In this document: in pieces, positions 1-8,047 of the stretch
Layout of the letters: the number at the start of each line of letters is the position of its first letter
Position numbering within the stretch: the first letter of the stretch is position 1
Source: a virus
Strand: one strand, 5' to 3'
Virus record (IMG/VR): IMGVR_UViG_3300007234_004745
Coordinates: 1-22,084 of that record
Length of the DNA stretch: 22,084 bases
Translations under genes and position numbers: made by a program
Notes under the pieces: model-generated
Told to the model about the DNA's origin: nothing
The model's database searches: none
Seen by the model: the letters and a program-made list of their open reading frames with translations, nothing else

Positions 1-801
1 TGGGTTATTTGCCCATACTACCACAAACTTACCTACATTGATAAAGTCAAGCAGTTTGAAGGAAATATTTATACTGCTTTTGGAAAGGCTTTACATACCC
101 TATGTGAGGAAACTCTCACAAAGACTGAGCAGTATAGGTCTCAGGAAAAGATCACTACCCTGCTTAAGGAACAGTTTGTAAAGGAACTTAAAGCCCTGCC
201 GGCTGAAGAGCAGCAACGAGCAGTTAATGAGTTTGATTTACAGCAGTGGAAGCAGCACGGCATTGAAATCATTCCCGACTTGTTCAGAACTCTCTCAGAG
301 AAGTTCGGCAAGCTTGGTCAGGATTGGAACGTTCTGGCTGCCGAGGAGCAACTCTATGAGCCTATCACAGAATTTACGGAAGCAGAGAAAAATTTTAAAG
401 GCTTTATTGACCTCGTGGTTCATACTAAGAAAGATGAGAAGGTACATCTCATTGACTGGAAAACTTGTTCGTGGGGATGGAAACCTCAAAAGAAAAGTGA
501 CAAAACCCTAGCATATCAGCTAGTTTTCTACAAGCACTTCTACGCTCAGAAATATGAAGTTGATCCCAAAGATATTGAATGTCACTTTGTTCTGCTTAAA
601 AGGACAGCGAAGCCAGGGAAAAAAGTAGAGTTTGTGAGAGTAACCGCAGCAAAGAAAAGAACTAGCGACGCTATGAAATCTTTGACGACTGCTCTTTACA
701 ACATCACAAAAGAGCGTTATATTAAAAACAGAACTTCTTGTGTAGAGTGTAAGCACCGACCAGGTGTATGCGAATTCTACAGGACAGAATATTGCAAATG
801 A
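1..801 (+). CDS. PD-(D/E)XK nuclease, RecB/Cas4-like, 5'-truncated by window edge
   Basis: The frame is open from base 1 to the TGA at 799-801, so 266 residues are visible and the true start lies outside the window. Numbering from the first visible codon, the nuclease core is clear: GFID with the metal-binding D137, then IDWKT with D152 and K154, then the helix motif Q173-x3-Y177. An N-terminal CPYYHKL and an ALH segment match the first helix of RecB/AddB/Cas4 nucleases. The C-terminus carries C247, C250, C257 and C265. Together with N-terminal C4 these could hold an iron-sulphur cluster, as in Cas4 and AddB, but that is inference. The likely role is DNA end processing or repair/recombination in phage replication. 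The predicted fold is secure, the exact substrate is not. It lies 9 nt before the first glycosyltransferase. Confidence 0.85.
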   Translation, partial: WVICPYYHKLTYIDKVKQFEGNIYTAFGKALHTLCEETLTKTEQYRSQEKITTLLKEQFVKELKALPAEEQQRAVNEFDLQQWKQHGIEIIPDLFRTLSEKFGKLGQDWNVLAAEEQLYEPITEFTEAEKNFKGFIDLVVHTKKDEKVHLIDWKTCSWGWKPQKKSDKTLAYQLVFYKHFYAQKYEVDPKDIECHFVLLKRTAKPGKKVEFVRVTAAKKRTSDAMKSLTTALYNITKERYIKNRTSCVECKHRPGVCEFYRTEYCK

Positions 802-803
802 GG
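800..803 (+). promoter_or_regulatory. Ribosome binding site (GAGG) selecting a TTG start
   Basis: GAGG overlaps the stop codon of the nuclease gene and lies 7 nt before TTG at 811. The nearby ATG at 798 runs into a stop after six codons. The TTG is therefore the start that keeps the whole N-terminal glycine loop of the glycosyltransferase. Confidence 0.6.
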
Positions 804-810
804 TATAAAA

Positions 811-2067
811 TTGGATAAAAAAATAACGGTTCTAACCATTAGTGATCACCCTTTATTACCTTCTGGGGTCGGAACTCAAACGAAATATGTTATTGAGGCA
901 CTTCTCCGTAGCGGGAAGTTTAATATTGTTTCACTTGGCGGTGCAGTGAAACACGCTAACTACACTCCTACTAGAGTAGATGGTTTCCCTGGAACTTGGG
1001 AGATCTTCCCTATAGATGGATATGGAAACGCTCAGATTGTTAGCTCTTTCATAAACGAAAGAAAACCAGATATTCTTTATTTTATGACTGACCCTCGTTT
1101 TTATGAATGGTTGTGGGCAATAGATGATAGTATCAGGGAAAACATCCCAATGGTATATTATCATGTGTGGGATAACTATCCTTATCCAAAGTTTAATCAA
1201 CGATACTACGAATCAAACGATGTCATTGCGTCTATTTCAAAAGTAACGAGCGACATTGTTCGAACTGTAGCTCCAACTGTAGAAGAACACTATGTTCCAC
1301 ATGCTGTTGATTCTAAAATCTTTAACAAAAAGCCAGAAGCTGAAGTTGAGAAACTTCTTAAAGCAAATAAGCCTCTCAAGGATCGGTTCGTATTTTTCTG
1401 GAATAATAGAAATGCCAGAAGAAAACAAACAGGAAGTCTTATTTATTGGTTTAGGGACTTTTTAGAACTAGAGGAAGTTGATCGTGATAAAGTGTGCTTG
1501 TTCTTGCACACAGATCCAAACGATCCTCATGGACAACCAGTTCAATACCTTGTTGATGATCTAGGTTTTAATGAGGGAGAGGTGGTGTTATCCACTAATA
1601 AACTCCCAGCAGAGCAGATGAGTTTGTTGTATAACTTGGCTGATTGCACTGTTAATATTTCAGATGCCGAAGGTTTTGGACTGGCTACTTTAGAATCTTT
1701 GTCTTGCGGAACACCAATCATAGTAAATATGACAGGCGGGCTACAGGAACAAGTTACAAATGGTGAAGAGTGGTTTGGTATCGGTATTGAGCCTGCATCA
1801 AAAGCCGTTATTGGATCACAAAATGTTCCATACATTCACGAAGATCGTATCTCCAAAGAAGATTTCATAAATGCTTTGTTGCAAATGTATAATAAGACCC
1901 CAGAAGAAAGACAAAAGCTCGGCGAGCTAGGTCAGAAGCACGTTCAAGAAAACTACAGCTTTGAAACCTTCGGGAAGCAGTGGGTAGATTTGATGACAAG
2001 TGTTCATGAGAATCATGGATCTTGGGAAACAAGAAAACATAAAAATATTAGGGTAGAACAACTATGA
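811..2067 (+). CDS. Glycosyltransferase, GT4-like (GT-B fold)
   Basis: This 418-aa protein has the two-Rossmann GT-B layout. The N-terminal donor/acceptor loop is SGVGTQTKYV at about residues 18-27. A linker PHAVDSKIF comes before the second domain. The C-terminal nucleotide-sugar site has the retaining GT4 signature EGFGLATLE, with E287 and E295 forming the E-x7-E pair, followed by SCGTPIIV. It should transfer a sugar from a nucleotide-sugar donor in the cytoplasm, and donor and acceptor cannot be read from sequence. The start is TTG, supported by a GAGG site. It is the first gene of the glycan island, and its TGA overlaps the ATG of the next glycosyltransferase by 4 nt, which implies translational coupling. 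Confidence 0.88.
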   Translation: MDKKITVLTISDHPLLPSGVGTQTKYVIEALLRSGKFNIVSLGGAVKHANYTPTRVDGFPGTWEIFPIDGYGNAQIVSSFINERKPDILYFMTDPRFYEWLWAIDDSIRENIPMVYYHVWDNYPYPKFNQRYYESNDVIASISKVTSDIVRTVAPTVEEHYVPHAVDSKIFNKKPEAEVEKLLKANKPLKDRFVFFWNNRNARRKQTGSLIYWFRDFLELEEVDRDKVCLFLHTDPNDPHGQPVQYLVDDLGFNEGEVVLSTNKLPAEQMSLLYNLADCTVNISDAEGFGLATLESLSCGTPIIVNMTGGLQEQVTNGEEWFGIGIEPASKAVIGSQNVPYIHEDRISKEDFINALLQMYNKTPEERQKLGELGQKHVQENYSFETFGKQWVDLMTSVHENHGSWETRKHKNIRVEQL

Positions 2068-3332
2068 GCAAACCAAGAGTATTATTAGTAGGATCAGTTT
2101 GTAACTTATCGGGGTATAGCGAGCACGCTAGAACTCTTTTGGATTCCCTGATCGAGATGCAGGACACTATTGATTTGTATGTCCAGAATACTCAATGGGC
2201 TGCTTCAACTACAAGCAGTAAGTATTTTGAGAAGTACAAAGATCTAATAGTTAAAACAAACACCCTCTTTAACTCCCGAAAAGACCCAGAAGGAAGAGTT
2301 AATGTCGCTGGATTGTTTGATGCTACATATCAGGTGAGACCACCGAATGAGTTTCAGAAAATGTCAGAGAACGATGTCGGTGTAACAGCCGCACTAGAAA
2401 CAACATTTGCCCCGCCAGAATGGGTCTCTAAATGTAATCTAATGAAGCATGTTCTAGTGGTCTCAGAGCACGCTAAGAAGAATCTAAAGAATACAAAAGA
2501 TCAAAACGGACAAGGTATTTCCACACCAATCACGGTGATTCCATTCGGGTTCAATAGTTCAATTGAAATGTTGGACATCTATGAAGATATGGATATCACA
2601 ACAGATTTCAACTTTCTTACAGTCTGTCAAATGGCACCAAGAAAAAACTTTGAGAATATGCTCACGTGGTTTGTACAAGAGTTCAAGGACGACGAGAAGG
2701 TAGGACTCTTTGTAAAGACACATCTCCAGAATAATAGTACGTTAGATTTTCACGCTGTCAGGGCTAGAGTAAATCATATCCTTGATGCAGCTTCAAAGGA
2801 AAGAAAGTGTAAGGTTTATCTTGTTCATGGGAATCTTACTGAGCAGCAGATGGCTTCTCTATATAACCCAGAATACGTTGATTGTTATATTTCAGCTACC
2901 CACGGCGAAGGGTTCGGCATTCCATTATTTAATGCTGCTTGTAATAGTATTCCAATCATTACTACAAACTGGTCAGGGCATCTTGACTTTCTCAGGGCAC
3001 CTGTGCAAGTTAGGAAAAGAAAGAAAATCATAAGCCACTTCCTAAAAGTTGATTTCGATATCGACAAGGTAAAGCAACAACACTTGATGCCAGGGTTAAT
3101 CACAGAAGATTGCCTATGGGCTTATCCAAAGGAAGAGTCTTTTAAAAAGAACTTAAGGTTCATAAGAAAAAATAAGACTTCATACCTAGAAGATAGTAAG
3201 AACTTATCACTACACTTGAGAGAAAAGTTTAGCTTAGAAAATATAAATAAGCAATATCAAGAGTTCGTTGCTAAAGATATTCAAAATATTGCTTGGTCAT
3301 CTTCTGTTATGAAGGAAGTCGTAAGTGTCTAA
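2064..3332 (+). CDS. Glycosyltransferase, GT4-like (GT-B fold), second copy in tandem
   Basis: This 422-aa GT-B protein is homologous in layout to the preceding gene. It has the N-terminal loop LSGYSEHARTL (about residues 15-25), NFLTVCQMAPRKNFENML at the start of the C-terminal Rossmann domain, and a donor-site segment HGEGFGIPLFNAAC. The first glutamate of the GT4 E-x7-E pair is present (E282), but the second position is N290, which is a variation on the usual site. The YISATHGEG stretch and the following ITTNWSGHLDF fit glycosyltransferases group 1. The start ATG overlaps the preceding TGA. The end overlaps the next gene by 8 nt. The function is sugar transfer with unknown donor, probably on the same glycan as its neighbours. 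Confidence 0.86.
   Translation: MSKPRVLLVGSVCNLSGYSEHARTLLDSLIEMQDTIDLYVQNTQWAASTTSSKYFEKYKDLIVKTNTLFNSRKDPEGRVNVAGLFDATYQVRPPNEFQKMSENDVGVTAALETTFAPPEWVSKCNLMKHVLVVSEHAKKNLKNTKDQNGQGISTPITVIPFGFNSSIEMLDIYEDMDITTDFNFLTVCQMAPRKNFENMLTWFVQEFKDDEKVGLFVKTHLQNNSTLDFHAVRARVNHILDAASKERKCKVYLVHGNLTEQQMASLYNPEYVDCYISATHGEGFGIPLFNAACNSIPIITTNWSGHLDFLRAPVQVRKRKKIISHFLKVDFDIDKVKQQHLMPGLITEDCLWAYPKEESFKKNLRFIRKNKTSYLEDSKNLSLHLREKFSLENINKQYQEFVAKDIQNIAWSSSVMKEVVSV
3311..3318 (+). promoter_or_regulatory. Ribosome binding site for a GTG start
   Basis: GAAGGAAG ends 6 nt before GTG at 3325. No ATG lies nearby in that frame, so this site supports GTG as the real start of the fused glycosyltransferase gene. 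Confidence 0.5.
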
Positions 3333-4959
3333 CACACAATATGACATAATATTTGTAGCAGATTTCTTCACAAATGAAATCCCTAATGGTGGTGGTGAAG
3401 TTTGCAACGAAGAGTTGATAAATCTTTTACGTAAAGATAACAGTGTATTGAAGTTACACTCTTATAAACTATCTGATAGTTTTTTAAAGGCACACCCTGA
3501 TAGTTTATATATTTTATCTGGTTTTTTACTTGCTCCAAAAGAATCACTCTCAAGTTTGGAGAATATGAAGTATGTCATATATGAGCACGATCACAAATAT
3601 CTACTGAACAGGAACCCTGCTGCTTTTAAAGAATATGTCTCTCCAAAGGAGAACATTGTATTTGAGAGTTTGTATCAAAACGCAAACTTGGTTGTTTGTC
3701 AGTCCAAGCTTCATCAAGAAATAATAAGCAAGAACCTACCAAACCTATCAAATCTTTATAACGCTGGGTGCTCCCTTTGGGGAGAACAAATAGAAAAGTT
3801 CAACCAGGCATCTAAAGATAATCAACAGCGTAAATCAAGAACAGCCATTTTAAGAAGTAATCAAACAAACAAGGGTCAGGATCTAGCACAGGAATACTGC
3901 CATAACTCAGGAATACAGTATGACTTAGTTTCTGCTAGGAACTCTGTTGAGTTATATAAGGTATTATCGGGGTATGAGACTTTAGTATTCTTGCCGAGAA
4001 CACCAGAGACATTTTCCAGGGTTTTTCTGGAAGCTAAGCTTGCTGGCTGCAAAGTTATAACAAATAACTTGATTGGTGCTTTGTCAGAAAAGTATGACTG
4101 GAGTTCTAGGGAAAGTATCTTAGACAAGTTGAAACAAAAGGAAGCTGAACTCGTTGAGGCGATAAGTTCTTTATTCACTTCCTCAAAAGATACACAGCCA
4201 AGGAAAAAAGAAGTAACCACCAAAAAGCAGCCAAAGATCTCTATTATAACATCCGTCTTCAAAGGAGAAGATTACATAGAGAAGTTTCTTGCGGAGATGA
4301 CAAAGCAGCAAAACTTTTCCGAGTGTGAAATGATCTTGGTGGATTGTAATAAACAACCAGGCTTTGAAAAAGAGGTAATAGAAAGATATCAAAAGCATTT
4401 TTCTAACTTAAGGTATCACCATCTTGAGAAAGATCCTGGAGTGTATGGTGCTTGGAACTATGGGATTAAAAACTCAAAAGGCAAGTATATTACAAATGCA
4501 AACCTAGATGATTTCCGATCTTATGAGCAGCTTAAAGTTTTGTCAGAGATGCTTGATAAGAATAAGGACATTGATCTTGTGTATCATCCCTTTATTCAGA
4601 CCGACAAGCAAGAAGATACTTTCTATACAACTCTTTATAGGAAGACATATGAGAGTTATGATTTTTCTCCAAAAATGATGATCAAGTGCCTACCAGGATG
4701 TATGCCATTGTGGCGAAGATCCCTACATGATAAAAATGGATACTTTGAAGAAAAGTATAAACATGCTGGAGATTGGGAGTTTTGGTTAAGGTGCGTTCAA
4801 TCTGGCAGTAAGTTTATGCGAAACAAAAAGGTGATGGGGTGTTATTATTTTAACCCTGAGGGTTTGAGTACTGCTGTTTCTAATAATCAAACAAAACATG
4901 CTGAAGAAATAGAAGTCTTCAACAAATATAGGGAAGTTATAAATGGAAAAAGCAACTAA
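3325..4959 (+). CDS. Two-domain glycosyltransferase: N-terminal GT4-like (GT-B) fused to C-terminal GT2 (GT-A)
   Basis: This 544-aa protein contains two unrelated transferase folds. Residues 1 to about 285 are a compact GT-B unit: a glycine loop GGGEVCNEEL (22-31) and the donor-site signature ETFSRVFLE with E228 and E236, followed by AGCKVITN. After a charged linker near 290-302, residues from 304 form a GT2 domain. It begins with KISIITSVFKGEDYIEKFL, has a DPGVYGAWNYGI segment and the metal-binding NLDD (D395, D396), and ends with GDWEFWLRC (482-490), the usual position of the catalytic acid. Such fusions usually add two successive sugars. The gene starts with GTG and overlaps both neighbours (8 nt upstream, 17 nt downstream). 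The specific sugars are unknown. Confidence 0.85.
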   Translation: MSNTQYDIIFVADFFTNEIPNGGGEVCNEELINLLRKDNSVLKLHSYKLSDSFLKAHPDSLYILSGFLLAPKESLSSLENMKYVIYEHDHKYLLNRNPAAFKEYVSPKENIVFESLYQNANLVVCQSKLHQEIISKNLPNLSNLYNAGCSLWGEQIEKFNQASKDNQQRKSRTAILRSNQTNKGQDLAQEYCHNSGIQYDLVSARNSVELYKVLSGYETLVFLPRTPETFSRVFLEAKLAGCKVITNNLIGALSEKYDWSSRESILDKLKQKEAELVEAISSLFTSSKDTQPRKKEVTTKKQPKISIITSVFKGEDYIEKFLAEMTKQQNFSECEMILVDCNKQPGFEKEVIERYQKHFSNLRYHHLEKDPGVYGAWNYGIKNSKGKYITNANLDDFRSYEQLKVLSEMLDKNKDIDLVYHPFIQTDKQEDTFYTTLYRKTYESYDFSPKMMIKCLPGCMPLWRRSLHDKNGYFEEKYKHAGDWEFWLRCVQSGSKFMRNKKVMGCYYFNPEGLSTAVSNNQTKHAEEIEVFNKYREVINGKSN

Positions 4960-5677
4960 GTTAGTTGAATATTATAAAGACGACAGAGGACAATCCATAA
5001 TCGGTCCTTCTACAGCAACCATCTTCTATGGTCAATGCGGGGAGGACTTGGAGGTCTATGTTGATTTTATAGCTAAAAATAAAGAAGTATTCAGAAATAA
5101 TGGAACCTATATTGAAGTCGGCGGCAGTGATGGAGTTAAGTTTTCAAACACTAAGTTCTTTGAAGATGACCTAGGTTTCACAGGGGCACTGATCGAACCC
5201 GTCCCAGAGTTTTTTAGTATGCTGCAAAAAACAAGACCAAACAACAGCCTTCACAACTGTATTGTGTCGGAATCAGAGGAACCACAAGACTTCTTAGTAT
5301 CAAAAGGACCAGGCGGAGGCTGGGTTTCTGGCATGGAAAAGACAATGTCAGAAAAGAACAAGCTCTCCTGGCATGGTCAAAACAGTTCCCTGATAAAAAT
5401 CCAAACAGATAAGATCTCGTCCATTGTAAAGAAATCAGGTTTAAAGTATGTTGATTTGTTCTTTATAGATGTTGAGGGTGCTGAAAAAGAAGTACTCGAA
5501 ACAGTAGATTTCAGTGTTCCAATCTACGTTATTGTTATCGAACTAGACGGAACAAACGAAGAAAAAGACAATGAGTGTAGAGAAATATTAGAACAAAACG
5601 GATTCACTTTTCACAAAAAATGTGCTCTGTCAGATATCTGGTACAATGAAAACTATTTTGATGTTAGAGGCAGATAA
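4943..5677 (+). CDS. FkbM-family SAM-dependent methyltransferase
   Basis: This is a 244-aa class I methyltransferase. After an N-terminal YGQCGEDLEV, motif I is YIEVGGSDG (about 56-64), motif II ends in ALIEP (E85), and a later FFIDVEGAEKEVLE matches the FkbM hallmark 'D-x-E-G-x-E'. FkbM proteins mostly O-methylate sugars or secondary metabolites, and in surface-polysaccharide clusters they cap or modify glycans. The start ATG lies inside the end of the preceding GT gene (17-nt overlap), preceded by GGGAAG. It is followed after a single base by the next transferase. The position between transferases suggests it methylates the glycan they build, which is inference. The family call is firm. Confidence 0.88.
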   Translation: MEKATKLVEYYKDDRGQSIIGPSTATIFYGQCGEDLEVYVDFIAKNKEVFRNNGTYIEVGGSDGVKFSNTKFFEDDLGFTGALIEPVPEFFSMLQKTRPNNSLHNCIVSESEEPQDFLVSKGPGGGWVSGMEKTMSEKNKLSWHGQNSSLIKIQTDKISSIVKKSGLKYVDLFFIDVEGAEKEVLETVDFSVPIYVIVIELDGTNEEKDNECREILEQNGFTFHKKCALSDIWYNENYFDVRGR

Positions 5678-5678
5678 C

Positions 5679-6350
5679 ATGAAGAAGGTCATAACTTTTA
5701 GTCTGTGGGGTGACGACAAGAAATACACCATCGGAGCCATTGAAAATGCTAGGCTAGCTCAAGAGCATTACCCAGGGTGGGTTTGTCGATACTACCTTGG
5801 CAAATCTGTTCCTGAAGACATTGTTAAGCAACTGGATGATTTTCAAAATACAGAGATTGTCCTAATGGACGAAGACGGTGACTGGACAGGTATGTTTTGG
5901 AGATTTTATGCTGCTAGTGATCCTGATGTATCAATCATGATATCTAGAGATTGCGATTCAAGACTTGGGAATCGTGAGAGAATGGCGGTTGAAGAATGGG
6001 AACATAGTAATAAAAGTTTCCATATAATGCGAGACCACCCACATCATGGAACTGAAATACTTGGCGGCATGTGGGGGTGCAAGAAGCCATTGTTGAGTAA
6101 TATGGTTTCCCTGATAGAAGATTATAAAAGAATCGGCAACTTTTGGCAAGTTGATCAAAACTTTCTTAGAGAAAGTATCTACCCAGTTGTAAGCCAGGAT
6201 AGCATGGTTCATGATGAATTTTTTCAAAAAAGACCATTTCCCACAGAAAGAGATGGACTAGAATTTGTTGGGCAAGTATATGATAAAAACAATATGCCCC
6301 TAGAAGAACATAGAGCCTCATTGAGAGAGGCATTAAGGAGTTTAAGATGA
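5679..6350 (+). CDS. Putative GT-A-type glycosyltransferase with a DCD motif
   Basis: A 223-aa protein starting MKKVITFSLWG. The ATG at 5679, one base after the preceding stop, is preferred. An upstream in-frame ATG at 5622 would place 57 nt inside the FkbM gene. The segment NARLAQEHYPGW, then MISRDCDSR with D91 and D93, resembles the DxD metal/nucleotide-sugar site of GT-A enzymes. GTEILGGMWGCKKP resembles the acceptor-side loop of small phage and bacterial transferases in polysaccharide clusters. There is no signal peptide or membrane segment. It is probably a cytoplasmic sugar transferase, but its family number cannot be fixed from sequence. The stop overlaps the ATG of the dehydrogenase-like gene by 4 nt. 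Confidence 0.65.
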   Translation: MKKVITFSLWGDDKKYTIGAIENARLAQEHYPGWVCRYYLGKSVPEDIVKQLDDFQNTEIVLMDEDGDWTGMFWRFYAASDPDVSIMISRDCDSRLGNRERMAVEEWEHSNKSFHIMRDHPHHGTEILGGMWGCKKPLLSNMVSLIEDYKRIGNFWQVDQNFLRESIYPVVSQDSMVHDEFFQKRPFPTERDGLEFVGQVYDKNNMPLEEHRASLREALRSLR

Positions 6351-7183
6351 CAATAGGAATTTTAGGTAATGGTTTCGTTGGAAATGCCATAGCAAATGGA
6401 TTTAGTTTGTTTTGTGATGTTAGGATCTATGACAAGGATCCATTGAGGTCAATTAACACACTAGAAGATACAGTGATCAATAGTGAATATGTTTTCATCT
6501 GTGTTCCAACTCCTATGAAGGTTGATGACCTTGGTAGAGTCGATACATCCATCATTGAGGGTGTATTGCAGGAAGTCCAAAAGATTAAAATCGGAAATAG
6601 AGATAGGATTTATATTATCAAATCATCAGTCCCTCCAGGATCAGTGGAAAAGTTTATAGAACAATACCCAGATCTAAACATAGTTTTTAACCCAGAGTTT
6701 TTAACCGAAAGAAGTGCAAACCTTGATTTTATCAATGCTACAAGGATTGTGATAGGCGGAGACAAAGAGCACACTGATAAGTTAGAAGAATTTTATAGGA
6801 AAAGATTTCCTTATAAGAAGATCATAACAACAGATGTAACGACAGCACAGTTCATAAAATATATGGCTAACTGCTTTTTCTCAGTAAAGATTTCATATAT
6901 GAATGAAATGCTTCAAATGTCTAATGAACTAGGAGTTGATTGGGAAGCAGCCAAAGAGGGATTTTTATCCGACGGAAGAGTTGGGAATTCCCACCATTCA
7001 GTCCCTGGGTACGATGGAGAGCTTGGGTTTGGCGGAAAGTGTTTCCCTAAAGATATAAATGCATTTATAAACATTGCTAAAGAGTTGGATGTAAATCCAT
7101 TAGTTTTACAGGCAGCTTGGGAGAAGAACCTAGAAGTTCGAAAAACAAGAGACTGGGAAGAGATCCCTGGAGCCACATCATAA
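6347..7183 (+). CDS. UDP-glucose/GDP-mannose dehydrogenase-like protein, short form lacking the C-terminal domain
   Basis: A 278-aa member of the nucleotide-sugar 6-dehydrogenase family. The NAD-binding loop is GNGFVG (residues 7-12). Then come VPTPM, SSVPPGS, NPEFLTERSANLDF, the active-site K171 and N175 in FIKYMANC, and the catalytic cysteine C232 in GGKCFPKD. Full-length enzymes of about 400-450 residues oxidise a UDP- or GDP-hexose to the uronic acid. Here the protein ends about 45 residues after the cysteine, so the third domain, which helps bind the nucleotide sugar and completes the active site, is absent. The stop is clean, with the next gene overlapping by one base, so this is a stable short form rather than a visible frameshift. 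Either it works in trans with a partner or it has a changed substrate. ATGA overlap with the upstream gene. Confidence 0.85.
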   Translation: MTIGILGNGFVGNAIANGFSLFCDVRIYDKDPLRSINTLEDTVINSEYVFICVPTPMKVDDLGRVDTSIIEGVLQEVQKIKIGNRDRIYIIKSSVPPGSVEKFIEQYPDLNIVFNPEFLTERSANLDFINATRIVIGGDKEHTDKLEEFYRKRFPYKKIITTDVTTAQFIKYMANCFFSVKISYMNEMLQMSNELGVDWEAAKEGFLSDGRVGNSHHSVPGYDGELGFGGKCFPKDINAFINIAKELDVNPLVLQAAWEKNLEVRKTRDWEEIPGATS

Positions 7184-8031
7184 TGAAAATTCTTATAATC
7201 CAAGAAAACGGAAGACACGAACAGAATCGAAACTTTAGAGAATGCTTTTCAATGAAAAGGTCTCTAGAGAAGCTGGGTTGTAGTGTCGTGGTATGGGGCT
7301 TGGGGCATAATAATTTTGAAAATAAAAATATCATAAATGACCACTATGATCTTATTATTAATTTAGAAAACTATGACACAAGTGGTTGGCTACCAAGCCT
7401 AGAAGATATGGATTGTATTAAGTTGTTGTGGAGTATAGATGCTCACTGTCGAACAATGACACCTTATATAAACACTTTTAACCAGGGAAAGTATAGTAAA
7501 ATACTTCAATCAACAAAAGATTACTTGAATGATGTTAGTATTTGGTTTCCCAATTGTTATGATGATACACTGATACATAAACGGGACATCGAAAAGACAA
7601 AAGACATAGGATTCTGCGGATCGCTATTGAATAGATCGGGGGTTCTTAACTTTTTAAATGAAAGATACAACCTCCAGCCAGACATCTGGGTTCTTGGTGA
7701 TGCAATGGTAGATAAGATTAATTCTTATTGGATTCACTTTAATATGAATCTATCAAATGACATAAATTACCGCAGCTTTGAGACGATAGGGTGCGGAACC
7801 GTATTGCTGACAAATTACAACCCGCAGTATTTAGAGCTTGGATTCAAAGATGAATATAACTGTCTCATGTACAGAGACCAACAAGGTTTAACAGAAAAAG
7901 TTGATAAGTACTTAAAAAAATATGATCTCTTGGATACAATAGCCGAGAATGGTCTATCTCTCGCCAAAGAACATACATATGACAAAAGAGCTATTATGCT
8001 CCTAGATATCTATAGGGACTTAAAGTCTTGA
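7183..8031 (+). CDS. Putative glycosyltransferase, CgeB/group 1-like
   Basis: A 282-aa protein starting MKILIIQENGRHEQNRN. The ATG at 7183 shares a base with the preceding TAA and is preferred over an in-frame ATG at 7117 inside the dehydrogenase gene. The N-terminal half looks like a degenerate Rossmann domain. The C-terminal half has KDIGFCGSLLNRSGVLNFL and then NYRSFETIGCGTVLLTN (about 195-211), the pattern of CgeB-like and Glyco_trans_1_2 proteins, where an arginine, serine, phenylalanine and glutamate precede a conserved 'GCG'. It probably transfers a sugar onto the same glycan as its neighbours. It is more remote than the GT4 genes upstream, so the call is family-level only. A 16-nt gap follows. 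Confidence 0.68.
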   Translation: MKILIIQENGRHEQNRNFRECFSMKRSLEKLGCSVVVWGLGHNNFENKNIINDHYDLIINLENYDTSGWLPSLEDMDCIKLLWSIDAHCRTMTPYINTFNQGKYSKILQSTKDYLNDVSIWFPNCYDDTLIHKRDIEKTKDIGFCGSLLNRSGVLNFLNERYNLQPDIWVLGDAMVDKINSYWIHFNMNLSNDINYRSFETIGCGTVLLTNYNPQYLELGFKDEYNCLMYRDQQGLTEKVDKYLKKYDLLDTIAENGLSLAKEHTYDKRAIMLLDIYRDLKS

Positions 8032-8047
8032 AATGAGTGGATAGAAA

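Noticed and set aside
227-511. + strand frame of 94 codons overlapping the nuclease
   Set aside because: It overlaps the nuclease active site region in another frame and has a serine-rich, low-information composition.
2782-3033. Second + strand frame of 83 codons within the 2064 transferase
   Set aside because: Out of frame inside a gene with conserved motifs at that place. No homology and no translation signal.
3242-3249. TATAAATA, identical to the T4 late promoter core (another at 18451-18458)
   Set aside because: Both lie inside coding regions, not immediately before late genes, and such 8-mers are expected by chance in this AT-rich DNA. I found no clear TATAAATA just upstream of any gene start.
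3876-4262. Open frame of 128 codons on the minus strand
   Set aside because: It lies wholly opposite the GT4/GT2 fusion gene, which has clear domains in its own frame. There is no sense of a protein family in it and no ribosome binding site. The same applies to all other minus-strand frames in the window.
5622-5678. Longer start for the 5679 transferase gene
   Set aside because: It would add 19 residues from inside the FkbM gene with no recognisable content. The ATG at 5679 gives a typical MKKVITF beginning.
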